Origin: Sulfurovum sp.
Lineage (GTDB): Bacteria > Campylobacterota > Campylobacteria > Campylobacterales > Sulfurovaceae
Assembly: GCA_027082955.1 (NCBI GenBank)
Contig: JALWTA010000002.1
Coordinates: 1 to 32,490 of the forward strand
Length of the DNA stretch: 32,490 nt
Reading direction: 5' to 3'
Shown here: piece by piece, positions 7,984 through 15,947 of the stretch
Numbering within the stretch: the stretch's first letter is position 1
How the letters are laid out: every line of letters starts with the position of its first letter
Made by a program: the position numbers and the translations under genes
Notes under the pieces: model-generated
Seen by the model: the letters and a program-made list of their open reading frames with translations, nothing else
What the model was told of the DNA's origin: nothing
Databases searched by the model: none

Positions 7984-8833
7984 GCTGTAACCCCTCGCTC
8001 CATTCGCTTGACACGCTCCAGTGTCTTTATGTCATCCATGCCGAACTTGTCGGCATACCTGAAAACCACATCAGCATTGATGCTGAAACCAAATCCGTTT
8101 GGCTCTCTTGCTGTTGCCCAGACACGCACATGCCACAGGCTCCACATGTCATCCAAAAAGACAATCCCCTTGCGCTCATAGTATGCGCGCTGCTGTGCTA
8201 CCGAATAGACTGGGTGATCTTCGTCGATATCCGGCAGATCACCCTTCTGCAGCTGCGCAGCATATGCTACGAGCGCTTCTTCTTTTTTTTCTTTGCCTCT
8301 TCTATGAGACGGCCGATCTCTCTGACGATCACGGAGTATTTGATGCCGTATCGTGCGATGGCGCTCTCGAGAGCCTCTTTTTTCTCATCCTCTACCACAT
8401 TGATATCGAAAGATTTTCTCGCCACATCCTCAACGATCTTGTTTTTTGCGTCTGTGTAGGCAGCCAGATCGAACCTCTCTTCGAGACTGAGCAGCTCGTC
8501 CTCTGTCTCTCTTAGCTCACAACGAAGTCTACGGCGTTGCGCCCGTAGTGCCTTTCGTTCTGCCGCAAGATCATCCTCTACCTCGATCTCCTCGATCTCT
8601 TCTGTGATATCCTCGATATCCTCTTCGAGGCGCGTGATCTTTTTTGAGAGAAGCTTTGATCTGTCTGCTGCCTCCATGATCTCTTTATACTCAGCTTCGA
8701 TCTCTTCTTTGAACCGCTCCAGTGCTTCTTTATCCTCCGGTGAAGGCTCAAGCTTTACTGTGATGTGGTAGACACTCTTTTTCTCTTCTGTTTTGATTGC
8801 AAGATCAATTTTTTCATACAGTTCTATTGCCAT
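7980..8833 (-). CDS. Tail assembly chaperone, -1 frameshift product (GT-type)
   Basis: Bases 7984-8266 have no gene in the normal frame, but the -1 frame is open from the A-run at the end of the 188-residue chaperone gene to a TGA at 7982-7980. Slipping at A AAA AAG (8288-8282) gives 184 residues in frame 0 plus 100 in frame -1, 284 in all. The extension looks like real protein: it reads EEALVAYAAQLQKGDLP early and has a Trp-rich middle (WSLWHVRVW). Its stop overlaps the tape-measure start. This matches the G/GT arrangement of lambda-like and many Mu-like tails, where the T part binds the tape measure. An 8-bp stem (8237-8244 with 8212-8219) lies downstream of the slip site and could stimulate slippage. 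Confidence 0.8.
8267..8833 (-). CDS. Tail assembly chaperone, unshifted product (G-type)
   Basis: This 188-residue, very acidic/basic coiled-coil protein (Glu/Lys/Arg-rich heptads about 30-125) lies between tail tube and tape measure, where the tail assembly chaperone is always found. It ends KKKKKKRS immediately before TAG. The Lys run is the slippery sequence used to make the longer product ending at 7980. It is expected to coat the tape measure during tail assembly and be absent from the virion. Sequence alone would only say coiled coil; the role comes from position and the frameshift. Confidence 0.8.
   Translation of the reverse strand: MAIELYEKIDLAIKTEEKKSVYHITVKLEPSPEDKEALERFKEEIEAEYKEIMEAADRSKLLSKKITRLEEDIEDITEEIEEIEVEDDLAAERKALRAQRRRLRCELRETEDELLSLEERFDLAAYTDAKNKIVEDVARKSFDINVVEDEKKEALESAIARYGIKYSVIVREIGRLIEEAKKKKKKRS
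8282..8288 (-). promoter_or_regulatory. Programmed -1 ribosomal frameshift site
   Basis: On the minus strand the codons GCA AAG AAA AAA AAG AAG contain the canonical bacterial heptamer A AAA AAG, as in dnaX, in the correct phase. After a one-base slip the next codons (GAA GAA GCG CTC GTA) open a 100-codon frame. Downstream stem candidates are GGGTGATC/GATCACCC (8244-8237 with 8219-8212) and the short palindrome AGCATATGCT at 8268-8259. Confidence 0.8.
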
Positions 8834-8844
8834 AGTATTTCTCC

Positions 8845-9774
8845 TTAGTAGGCTCTTAGTTCAAAGTTGTCATCACCGTTGACCTTGCGCAGTTCAAAGG
8901 TGCGCTCTAGGGCGATACGCCCCTCATCTTTTGGTTTTTTGTGTTCGATCACTACACACTTTGGTGCGACGATCTCCCACTTTTTGGTACCGGTAGCATC
9001 AAAGAGCGGAATGATGAAGTTAAACTCCGTACCGTTTTGCAGATCCGCAAAGCTCTGTTCATTGTCGATTGAATCCATCATAGATACACTCATCTCTGGT
9101 TTGATATCCTTTGTCCAGCTCTCTCCGGGGCAGGTGTCTTTTGCGGTACCAATGTCCGCACCAAGTTTGAGCTCTACTTTTGTAAAGTGTGCCTGATTGC
9201 CATTGACAAGGTATGCTGTACAATTCTTTGTCATGAACACCTGATCGAACGCCGGAGTATCAGGGATGGTATTGTCAGCATCGGCAGCAGCCACTCTTAC
9301 CTGTTCTTTAAACATCCCCTTGAAGTCAAAGTTGATCTCTGCGGGTTTGCCTACTTCACATGTGAGTGTAAAATCCCCTCTAACGCCGTATGCACGCGTT
9401 GTTTCACGCTCAGCTACCTGCATCATAGAGACTGTTTTTTTGTTTGCTGTGGTGTAGCTGTAGCTGACCCCGCCTGTAATGGCGGTACTGTTCATACCGC
9501 AGGCTGTCAGTGCAGCGGCAATGAGGGTATGGTCACTTGGCAGTTTCATCGTTGCCTTGACCGGCATGGTGGCAAACTCGGTGATGATGGTAGTCTCTTT
9601 GGATCCGTGATGACCGCTTTCTGGGTCGAAGTCTGTTTTGTCAAACTCCGGCACCCACATATCGCTGCCCTTCTCTATCGGTAGCGCAGTCGTAGGCTCC
9701 TCGTAAGTACCAGGGACTGTCTCCAGCCCGATCAGCACCGCACTTCTGTCGGCAATATATTTTCCTGCGCCCAT
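8845..9774 (-). CDS. Major tail tube protein
   Basis: This 309-residue protein starts MGAGKYIADRSAVLIGLETVPG, the kind of N-terminus seen in siphovirus tail-tube proteins. It continues as alternating beta-strands (VKATMKLPSDHTLIAAALTACG, YGVRGDFTLTCEVGKPAEINFDF), as expected for a tube subunit that polymerises in rings around the tape measure. It directly precedes the tail chaperone. No sheath gene accompanies it, so the tail is probably non-contractile. It starts at ATG 9774, overlapping the stop of the 49-residue gene. Confidence 0.8.
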   Translation of the reverse strand: MGAGKYIADRSAVLIGLETVPGTYEEPTTALPIEKGSDMWVPEFDKTDFDPESGHHGSKETTIITEFATMPVKATMKLPSDHTLIAAALTACGMNSTAITGGVSYSYTTANKKTVSMMQVAERETTRAYGVRGDFTLTCEVGKPAEINFDFKGMFKEQVRVAAADADNTIPDTPAFDQVFMTKNCTAYLVNGNQAHFTKVELKLGADIGTAKDTCPGESWTKDIKPEMSVSMMDSIDNEQSFADLQNGTEFNFIIPLFDATGTKKWEIVAPKCVVIEHKKPKDEGRIALERTFELRKVNGDDNFELRAY

Positions 9775-9924
9775 CTATCTCTCCTTTGGTGTCTCTTTTG
9801 GATTTTGTTCGAAAAAACCACGCCCCACAAACATATGTTTCCAAGCAGCATCGATCTCAACAGCGTTCCCGTTTTTGGTGTAAATTTTCACATACACTTT
9901 TCTTTTTTCTTCTTTTTTTCTCAT
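9775..9924 (-). CDS. Small basic protein upstream of tail tube
   Basis: This 49-residue gene (MRKKEEKRKVYVKIYTKNGN...) is supported by AGGAG six bases before its ATG at 9924. Its stop TAG (9777-9775) directly abuts the tail-tube ATG, so it is probably translationally coupled. It is rich in Lys/Arg at the start and has no membrane segment. Its function is unknown; the place in the operon suggests a small head-tail or tail-completion factor. Confidence 0.65.
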   Translation of the reverse strand: MRKKEEKRKVYVKIYTKNGNAVEIDAAWKHMFVGRGFFEQNPKETPKER

Positions 9925-9938
9925 CTGTTTCTCCTACA

Positions 9939-10166
9939 TTACATTGCTGCAGAGAGCAGCTTCTTGACTGTCTCAACAAATCCGACCTGTTCAAGCATGT
10001 AGAAACTGCCCACACCGACAAGCCACCACCTGATATTGAGCAGGATCCGCTTGAGATCTGTCAGATCCGCATGCAAAGAAGCGACCTTGTTCTCTACATG
10101 GCTGATGCGCTGTGCGTGCTGCGCCACGTTGACCTCCACCTTGACCAGCCTCTCGTTAGTATCCAC
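9939..10166 (-). CDS. XhlA-like small membrane protein, lysis-associated
   Basis: This 75-residue protein has an N-terminal coiled coil (about residues 3-42: ERLVKVEVNVAQHAQRISHV...) and one C-terminal hydrophobic segment (WWLVGVGSFYMLEQVGFV). This is the architecture of the XhlA haemolysin/holin-partner family. It begins with GTG at 10166, preceded by a G-rich ribosome site, and overlaps the upstream 3TM holin-like gene. It likely assists membrane permeabilisation at lysis; a tail-anchored structural role is possible. Confidence 0.6.
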   Translation of the reverse strand: MDTNERLVKVEVNVAQHAQRISHVENKVASLHADLTDLKRILLNIRWWLVGVGSFYMLEQVGFVETVKKLLSAAM

Positions 10167-10572
10167 GCTCTACCCCCTTGACCTTCTCTACCGTACGGAA
10201 CGCCCCAAAACCAAGCATGCCGCCCAGAAGTGCCATCAGGGTACCGATGTCCAGCGTCGGCATCTCAAGCACTTTCCCTGATGCTGCAAGCAGCGTATAG
10301 ATCAACGGCTGTGCAATGTAGTTGTAGGCGAGTGCACTGCCACTGATCCATCCGATAAACGGTCTCCACCCCGCGACAAAAATACTTTTGTGCTGCGCTT
10401 CTGTCTTGTTGACATCCATCTGCGACATCTTGAGCTTCGCTTCCATCTGGTCAAGGGCGAGCATGATCTTCGCCTGTTCCGCAGGATCCTTGATCTTCTC
10501 GCCCGTGATTGCTTCACGAAGGCTGGTAAAAAGTGTACCAACGTCACCGAGCGAAAAATCTACCATTGCCAT
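10156..10572 (-). CDS. Holin-like protein (3TM holin family)
   Basis: The 138-residue product (start at 10572, MAMVDFSLGD, after GGGGA) has a helical, charged first half and a C-terminal membrane region with FVAGWRPFIGWISGSALAYNYIAQPLIY and a second hydrophobic run TLMALLGGMLGFGAFRTVEKVKG. This is the layout of the holin family first described for gene-transfer-agent release. It would open the inner membrane for the endolysin, which here is encoded far away at 23718-24263. An upstream in-frame ATG at 10611 exists but lacks a good ribosome site. Confidence 0.7.
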   Translation of the reverse strand: MAMVDFSLGDVGTLFTSLREAITGEKIKDPAEQAKIMLALDQMEAKLKMSQMDVNKTEAQHKSIFVAGWRPFIGWISGSALAYNYIAQPLIYTLLAASGKVLEMPTLDIGTLMALLGGMLGFGAFRTVEKVKGVERGY

Positions 10573-10582
10573 ATCTTCCCCT

Positions 10583-10894
10583 TTACTGAATAATTTCTGA
10601 TTCGATCTCAATCAAAAAGAGATCCATGAGCCTTGCCTGATCTCTCATGTCTATATTTGAGCTCAATACCTTCAGGCACAGCTGACTTTGTGTCTGAAGC
10701 CTCAATAGGTCTTCAAAAAGTGCCGTATTCTTCTCCAGATCAGGTTTGACGACCAGTCCCACAGTGACCTTGTAGCTGATGCCGCCTGTAGCAGTACGGT
10801 TGGCGACAAAGATCTTGTAGTCACCGGGGTGATACTGCTCTGCTGCCTGTGCGATCTGCTCTTTGGCGCCCAGAAACCCTACACAGCACGACAC
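10583..10894 (-). CDS. Hypothetical head-tail connector/tail completion protein
   Basis: This 103-residue protein begins with GTG at 10894, seven bases after AGGAGG, and overlaps the preceding gene. It contains a beta-rich segment YKIFVANRTATGGISYKVTVGLVV and ends acidic. Size and position (after capsid and connector, before lysis and tail tube) fit a tail-terminator or completion protein, but no family is recognised. Confidence 0.5.
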   Translation of the reverse strand: MSCCVGFLGAKEQIAQAAEQYHPGDYKIFVANRTATGGISYKVTVGLVVKPDLEKNTALFEDLLRLQTQSQLCLKVLSSNIDMRDQARLMDLFLIEIESEIIQ

Positions 10895-11235
10895 TGGATG
10901 CCTCCTGTGCTTCTCTCTTCTGTCTGTGCATCACGAAACGGTATCGAATCGGCACGCTCACTCCAGTACTCCCGGAACACCTCCATGTCACCAAATGTCT
11001 GAAGCGTCTCGTCATACTCGTTGGCTCTTTGCTGTATGCGCTGCCACAGCAGTGGCGCCAGATAGTAGATGGTACGGCAGGAGACAGCCTCGATCTCATC
11101 GAAGTTGTCATCTGCAGTATCAAACACCTTTCCCCTGAAGTCACGGTTGGCACGCTTGAGGTGCGGCAGGATCTCCTCGTCGCCTAGCTGCTCAAGCTTG
11201 AGGCGTTCGCGTATGTCAGAGACCTGCGTGACCAT
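10879..11235 (-). CDS. Probable head completion/connector protein
   Basis: This 118-residue mainly helical protein directly follows the capsid gene (1-base gap). Helical segments such as EEILPHLKRANRDFRGKVFD and AVSCRTIYYLAPLLWQRIQQRA resemble head-tail connector proteins of the gp6/GpL type that sit under the portal after DNA packaging. The family call is tentative; the position is the stronger evidence. Confidence 0.55.
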   Translation of the reverse strand: MVTQVSDIRERLKLEQLGDEEILPHLKRANRDFRGKVFDTADDNFDEIEAVSCRTIYYLAPLLWQRIQQRANEYDETLQTFGDMEVFREYWSERADSIPFRDAQTEERSTGGIQCRAV

Positions 11236-11236
11236 C

Positions 11237-12181
11237 TTACGCCTCCGTTACGATCGCGACATACTTTTTGATGTCAAACTCATAGTCTGGGCGCACTACG
11301 AACTTGTAGCACAGAGATGAGATCTCGTTGGAGTACCAACGCTTTCTGTCGATCGCTCTGGAGAGACCAAAAACCATGTTTTTCTCAGGTGTCCCAAAGA
11401 ATGTACCATCCGGGATGCCCTTTTGCGGTCGAAGTGTGCGCCCCTCAAACTCCAGCATCTCTCCAGACTTGAGCACGCCAAGCGCTTTGTAGTCTTTGGC
11501 GAGCATACGTACGTAGGCGCTGTAGTCTTTTTTGCTGAGGAAGATAGACATATCGTCTGTGACATCTTCGTGTGCGATGTCGCAGACCTTCTGCAGCGCG
11601 CGCTCGACAAATTGACCTCTTTTCTCACCGCCTGCGGTATCCTGTGTCAGTGTCGCTTTTTTGGTATCTGTCGCCTCTGCTGCAACAGTCAGCCACCCCT
11701 TGGCAAGTTCATTGAATGGAGCAGCATCCAATGGATTGTCATCGATCCCAACCCAGCCAAGGTAAACAAGATCATTACGAAAGGCTGTTGTTGCTGCCTC
11801 AAACTGCTCTTTTTCGAAGTTCGGGTTGTCCTGGTTGTCATCGAGCGCCTCGTCTGTGATGTTGATCTGCAGTGTCACACCGTTTGTCATGTTGAGCCTT
11901 GCTCCAACGACACCGAGCTTCTTAAGCTGTGCGTCGCTTAGCGCCTTGCCCGCGACATGGCGCACCAGCATTCCTTTTGAGGTGCTCAGCGCGCTTCTGT
12001 CTTTAAGAAGCTTTTTTGTAATGTCTACAGTGATGTTTTTCAGCAGACCGGAGTCGTCGACAATGGCATTGGCAAAGGCTCTGCCCTGCTTTGGTGTCAG
12101 CTCTCCGTTGAGGGCTACATCTGCTGCCGTGACGGCACCGCTTTTGAGGATCTCGCTTAGATCAAGATAGTTTTCTGGCAT
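11237..12181 (-). CDS. Major capsid protein, P2 gpN-like
   Basis: This 314-residue protein has the order of features seen in P2-type capsid subunits: a helical N-terminus, LLKNITVDITKKLLKDRSAL, GMLVRHVAGKALSDAQLKKLGVVGARLNMTNGVTLQINI, then NDLVYLGW and a C-terminal KNMVFGLSRAIDRKRWYSNEISSLCYKFVVRPDYEFDIKKYVAI. It forms the shell with the HK97 fold. The ATG overlaps the stop of the protease/scaffold gene (TAATG), so the two are coupled, consistent with co-assembly. Confidence 0.85.
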   Translation of the reverse strand: MPENYLDLSEILKSGAVTAADVALNGELTPKQGRAFANAIVDDSGLLKNITVDITKKLLKDRSALSTSKGMLVRHVAGKALSDAQLKKLGVVGARLNMTNGVTLQINITDEALDDNQDNPNFEKEQFEAATTAFRNDLVYLGWVGIDDNPLDAAPFNELAKGWLTVAAEATDTKKATLTQDTAGGEKRGQFVERALQKVCDIAHEDVTDDMSIFLSKKDYSAYVRMLAKDYKALGVLKSGEMLEFEGRTLRPQKGIPDGTFFGTPEKNMVFGLSRAIDRKRWYSNEISSLCYKFVVRPDYEFDIKKYVAIVTEA

Positions 12182-12540
12182 TACATGACTCCTTTTGTTT
12201 CATCTTCTTTTGTTTTGGATTTTGTTGTTTTAGTCTGCTTGGACTTCTGCACCGCTTCTTTGACCTCCTCGGTCACCTCTTTGACTTCGGCGATCTGCTC
12301 ACCCTGCTCTTTGATCTGTGCTTCGAGTGCCGCATTGCTTTCAGAGAGTGCTTTGTTCTCCTCTTTGAGTGTCTCATTCTCGCTTTTGAGCAGTGCGATC
12401 TGCTCCTGCGCCTCATCGACAGACTTCTGTAGCGTCTCTACCTTTTGCAGATGCTCTCCGAGTGACGCTTCCGCCTCTTTGGCTGCAGCCTGCAGTTTGC
12501 TTTTGACCACTTCGCCAAAATCCTCTACCTTTTTTGCCAT
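12181..12540 (-). CDS. Nested in-frame scaffold protein
   Basis: Inside the protease-scaffold gene, ATG at 12540 (MAKKVEDFGEVVKSKLQ) is preceded by AAGGAG at a five-base spacing, as good as the site of the full gene. It would give a 119-residue protein made only of the coiled-coil part (QKVETLQKSVDEAQEQIALL...). This repeats the lambda C/Nu3 plan, in which the scaffold is also made separately from a nested start. Confidence 0.6.
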   Translation of the reverse strand: MAKKVEDFGEVVKSKLQAAAKEAEASLGEHLQKVETLQKSVDEAQEQIALLKSENETLKEENKALSESNAALEAQIKEQGEQIAEVKEVTEEVKEAVQKSKQTKTTKSKTKEDETKGVM

Positions 12541-13125
12541 ATCTTCTCCTTTTTCTGATTTTTTGATGACCCCGCCAAAGTCAAACCACACATCGCTGAC
12601 CGCATCGGCAAAGGCTTCAAAAAGCTTCTTGAACGATCCGTCAGACTTCTCTACCGGCTCTCTCTGTGCTACCCCAGCCATAGAGATGCCGCCGATCTCT
12701 CCGGACTTGGCAAGCTGCTTGAGACTCTCATCTTCAAGCTTGATAGCCACTGCCCAGCTCCCTTCTGGTTCATCCGGGAAGGTCGGGTCGTTGCTTTTGA
12801 CGATCCAGCTCTCCGCAACGAACGCCGCTTCGCTTCTGAAACTGTGCTCGACGTCGACATTGTTGGCATTGAGCGACTTCATGAAGTCGTATGCTGCCTT
12901 TTCGATCTCATCTTTGGTGGCGAAGTCACCCTGAGAGTCCACCTGGTCAGGTGCATATACGATGCCGTAGATCACCCCCTTCTCATCATCTGTCTTTTTG
13001 ATACTGATCATACTCTCATAGTTGCCGTTGTCAGCTGCAGATTTGTAGATGACCTGCTTGCCGTTTGCGCCGGCTTTTACCAGAGAGATATGCGTGATCG
13101 AGATATCGGTCAGCTTGTTTGGCAT
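12181..13125 (-). CDS. XkdF-like head maturation protease fused to scaffold
   Basis: The product has 314 residues from the ATG at 13125, five bases after AAGGAG; an upstream in-frame ATG at 13185 lacks such a site. The N-terminal half has the signature of the XkdF-type phage serine protease family (VIYGIVYAPDQVDSQGDF, NVDVEHSF, AFVAESWIVKSND, GEIGGISMAG). The C-terminal third is a Glu/Lys coiled coil ending in a Lys/Thr-rich tail, as in scaffold domains. It should shape the procapsid and cut itself and the capsid subunits. A second start at 12540 can give the scaffold alone. It is the first gene of the leftward late operon. Confidence 0.8.
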   Translation of the reverse strand: MPNKLTDISITHISLVKAGANGKQVIYKSAADNGNYESMISIKKTDDEKGVIYGIVYAPDQVDSQGDFATKDEIEKAAYDFMKSLNANNVDVEHSFRSEAAFVAESWIVKSNDPTFPDEPEGSWAVAIKLEDESLKQLAKSGEIGGISMAGVAQREPVEKSDGSFKKLFEAFADAVSDVWFDFGGVIKKSEKGEDMAKKVEDFGEVVKSKLQAAAKEAEASLGEHLQKVETLQKSVDEAQEQIALLKSENETLKEENKALSESNAALEAQIKEQGEQIAEVKEVTEEVKEAVQKSKQTKTTKSKTKEDETKGVM

Positions 13126-13156
13126 GATGCTCCTTTTTGTCATTTGGAATGCGGCA

Positions 13157-13185
13157 GTATAACACCGCGGCCACACAGCGCACAA
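13157..13185 (-). promoter_or_regulatory. Candidate late promoter for the leftward morphogenesis operon
   Basis: On the minus strand TTGTGC (13185-13180) and TTATAC (13162-13157) are 17 bases apart, about 30 bases upstream of the protease/scaffold start at 13125. The segment 13126-13273 is the only gap between the divergent late operons. The -35 is imperfect, so an activator may be needed. Confidence 0.4.
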
Positions 13186-13273
13186 CCGAGATAATCGCGC
13201 CTCTTTATGCCCCTATATGCCTTGCTTTGCACGCGCTTTTTTCATAGACTTGTCGGCAAAAACAAGGCAGGAA

Positions 13274-14347
13274 ATGAAAAGACAACTCGTCATAAAAAGC
13301 GGCAGCGGCAGCCGGCAGAAGATCATCGGTGATGACACCATTGTAGATGATGTCAAGCTCATAGAACCGTTCCTTGACTACAATGCCCTGCGCATGCTCT
13401 ACGCATCCAACGTCTATCACCAGCGTTCACTCAAGCTCAAAGCCATGCTGCTTAGCCACATCGAGGAGAGCGCTCTTGAATCACACCTGCCTGATGGCAT
13501 GACTCCCAAGAAGTTTCTCTACAAGTTCATGCTCAACGCCGAGACATACGGATCTGCCTTCTTTGAGCAGAGTGCCACGATTGCAGAGAGCTTCAAGCTC
13601 TACAATCTCAACAGCTATCATGCAAGGGTAGACAAAGAGGGGTCTATCTATCAGGTGGTAGGTGCAGAGCATATCCCTCTGGATGGCGCACACTTTATGT
13701 ACGACACCATCCTCTCAGACAACTACGGTGAGCCAGACTATACGGCTGCCATCAACCAGATCGTCACCATCTACAAGGCTGACCGGTACAACGAAGCCTT
13801 TTTTGACAACGGCGCCAAACCCGATCACGCCATCATCTTTGAAGACAGTGACCCCACAGAAGAGCAGCTTGACGCCATCACCGAGTACTACCGCAAAGAG
13901 TTTCGAGGCTACAAAAACGCGCACAAAACCCTCATTCTCACAACAGGCGAAGGTAACGGGGAGACAAAGCCCAAGATCCGCATCGAGGAGATGGGCAAAA
14001 TAGAAGATCTCAGTTTTGAGAAGCTCAAGAAGGTAGGCAGGGACGAGATCATCGCTGCGCACGGTGTACCGCCGCGTCTTGTAGGTGTGGTAGACCCCAA
14101 TGCGCTTGGCGGAGGCGGAGAGCTCATCAGCCAGCTGCACATGTTCAATGAGATCCACATCAAACCAAAAATGGCAATGATAGAGACCTTCTTTGCATCG
14201 CACGGCATCCCGCTCAAACTCAAAGAGTTCGACGCCACGGCGTTCAAGGACGATGCCGATGTGGTCACAGGTCTGGTGGGTGCAGGCATCCTCACACCGG
14301 CAGAAGCCAAAGCGGTCATGGGGTGGAGTAAACAAAGTGGCGATTAA
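13274..14347 (+). CDS. Phage portal protein (PBSX/P2 gpQ type)
   Basis: The product has 357 residues from the ATG at 13274 (MKRQLVIKSG); longer in-frame starts lack a ribosome site. It shows the portal pattern of the PBSX/P2 family: FLDYNALRMLYASNVYHQRSLKLKA, TPKKFLYKFMLNAETYGSAFFEQ, a HARV and AEHIPLDGAHFMY block, ILTTGEGNGETKPKIRIEE, and DEIIAAHGVPPRLVGVVDPNALGGG. As a ring at one vertex it is the DNA channel and terminase docking site. It is on the plus strand, opposite to the capsid gene it works with, and the terminase start overlaps its end. Confidence 0.9.
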   Translation: MKRQLVIKSGSGSRQKIIGDDTIVDDVKLIEPFLDYNALRMLYASNVYHQRSLKLKAMLLSHIEESALESHLPDGMTPKKFLYKFMLNAETYGSAFFEQSATIAESFKLYNLNSYHARVDKEGSIYQVVGAEHIPLDGAHFMYDTILSDNYGEPDYTAAINQIVTIYKADRYNEAFFDNGAKPDHAIIFEDSDPTEEQLDAITEYYRKEFRGYKNAHKTLILTTGEGNGETKPKIRIEEMGKIEDLSFEKLKKVGRDEIIAAHGVPPRLVGVVDPNALGGGGELISQLHMFNEIHIKPKMAMIETFFASHGIPLKLKEFDATAFKDDADVVTGLVGAGILTPAEAKAVMGWSKQSGD

Positions 14348-15947
14348 GAAGGAGAAGAAACAGCGGATCCTCACACTGGTTGATGCGGGCATCCCAGCAG
14401 GAGAAGTCGCCAAAGAGGAAGGGGTAAGCAAAGGTACCATCTACGCATGGCTGCGCAAACGCAAAGCCGAGGGCAAGGAAGATACCGCCGGTACGTTAGA
14501 GCAGATCAAAAAGCAGCTGCAGGTACTCTCCAAACGCAAGCCCACCGAAGCGGTCAGCCGGAAGATCGCCATGCTCTCTGCCGCGCTGGCAAGGCTGGAA
14601 CGCTCCCACGACAAAGCACAAAGAGCCAAAGAGAAGTCGCTGACCAAACCCTTCATCACAGACATCACCTCCAACGAAGAGGCAAACACGCTGCGCGGCC
14701 GTGCGCTGCTTGGTGAGTTTGGAGAGCTGTACCTCTATCAGCGTGAGTTCCTCTCCTGCAACGACCAGTTCAGACTGGTACTCAAGTCCAGACAGATCGG
14801 TTTCTCTTATGTGGCAGCGCTCGATGCCCTCATCGCAGCTGTAGCCGGTAGAAACCAGCTCTTCCTCTCCGCCTCCGAAGAACAGGCGCTCATTTTGATG
14901 CGCTACGTGGAGCACTGGGCCGGGAGGATGGGCATCGTCTTTAGCACGGACAAAGACAACGAAAAGCGTCTAAGCAACGGTGCCATCATCAAAGCGATGG
15001 CAAACAACTTCCGTACCGTGCAGGGCTTCACCGGTGACATCTGGATGGATGAGTTCGCCTGGTACCAGAACCCCAAGAAGATATGGCTTGCCTTTGTGCC
15101 GTCCATTGGTGCGGTACAAGGTAGACTCACCATCCTCTCTACCCCGTTTGAGGAGAACTCGCTCTTCTATGATCTGGTCACAGACGAAGAGAAGTACTAC
15201 ATGTTCACCCGCTTCCGCATCGACATCTACCGCGCGATGGCCGACGGGCTCAAGTTCGACCTGGAGACAATGCGCGCGCTGTTTGATGCAGACACCTGGG
15301 CAAGCGCCTACGAGTGCCAGTTTATCGACGATGAGAGCGCGCTCTTTACTGTAGGGCTCATCAAGAGCTGTGTCGACCCTGACCTGCGCTACTACTCACC
15401 GCCCAAAAGTGCCGTACTCTTCAGCGGGTTCGATATCGGTCGCAGTGCCCACCGCTCCGCACTGGCGGCACTGCTGCTGACTGAGCACAGTAGACGCTAT
15501 GAGCTGTGCAAGATGGAGGTGCTCACCAAAGCCTCGTTCGATGAGCAGCGCATGCTCATAGACCAGTTCATGACGCTCCATCCGCTCGCACAGATACGCA
15601 TCGACCGCACCGGTATCGGTATGGATCTTGCCGAGGGGATGGCCAAACGCTACAAAAAGCGTGCCAAAGGCGTACACTTCACCGCCACTGCCAAGGAAGC
15701 CATGGCGCTCAACCTCAAGAAGATGTTTGAAGACCAGACCATCACCATACCAAACGATCCGCTGCTCATCGCCGACATCCACGCCATCAAACGCAAAGCC
15801 GGCGCAAGGGGGTTCCTCTACGACTCCAAGCAGAACGAACACGGGCACGCCGACCGCTTCTGGGCACTGGCACTGGCGGCAAGCCATGTGGCAGCCATAG
15901 AGCGCACTACCAAAAAAGGAGGCAGAGGTTTTGTCATACGCAACTAA
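14337..15947 (+). CDS. Terminase large subunit (gpP-like, with N-terminal HTH)
   Basis: The product has 536 residues from a GTG at 14337, eight bases after GGAG, overlapping the portal stop by 11 bases. Residues about 10-42 form a helix-turn-helix (AGEVAKEEGVSKGTIYAWLRK), as in P2 gpP-type terminases. An ATPase domain follows, with a Walker A variant KSRQIGFS (150-157) and Walker B DIWMDE (about 234-239). The C-terminal nuclease has acidic positions in FSGFDIGRSAHRSALAALLL and IRIDRTGIGMDLAEG and ends near HGHADRFWALALAA. It packages DNA into the head. No separate small-subunit gene is seen; the HTH part may serve. Confidence 0.9.
   Translation: MAIKKEKKQRILTLVDAGIPAGEVAKEEGVSKGTIYAWLRKRKAEGKEDTAGTLEQIKKQLQVLSKRKPTEAVSRKIAMLSAALARLERSHDKAQRAKEKSLTKPFITDITSNEEANTLRGRALLGEFGELYLYQREFLSCNDQFRLVLKSRQIGFSYVAALDALIAAVAGRNQLFLSASEEQALILMRYVEHWAGRMGIVFSTDKDNEKRLSNGAIIKAMANNFRTVQGFTGDIWMDEFAWYQNPKKIWLAFVPSIGAVQGRLTILSTPFEENSLFYDLVTDEEKYYMFTRFRIDIYRAMADGLKFDLETMRALFDADTWASAYECQFIDDESALFTVGLIKSCVDPDLRYYSPPKSAVLFSGFDIGRSAHRSALAALLLTEHSRRYELCKMEVLTKASFDEQRMLIDQFMTLHPLAQIRIDRTGIGMDLAEGMAKRYKKRAKGVHFTATAKEAMALNLKKMFEDQTITIPNDPLLIADIHAIKRKAGARGFLYDSKQNEHGHADRFWALALAASHVAAIERTTKKGGRGFVIRN

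Noticed and set aside
12185-12934. 249-codon Ser-rich plus-strand frame opposite the scaffold gene
   Set aside because: Low-complexity mirror of the Glu/Lys coiled-coil codons, no ribosome site and no family features.
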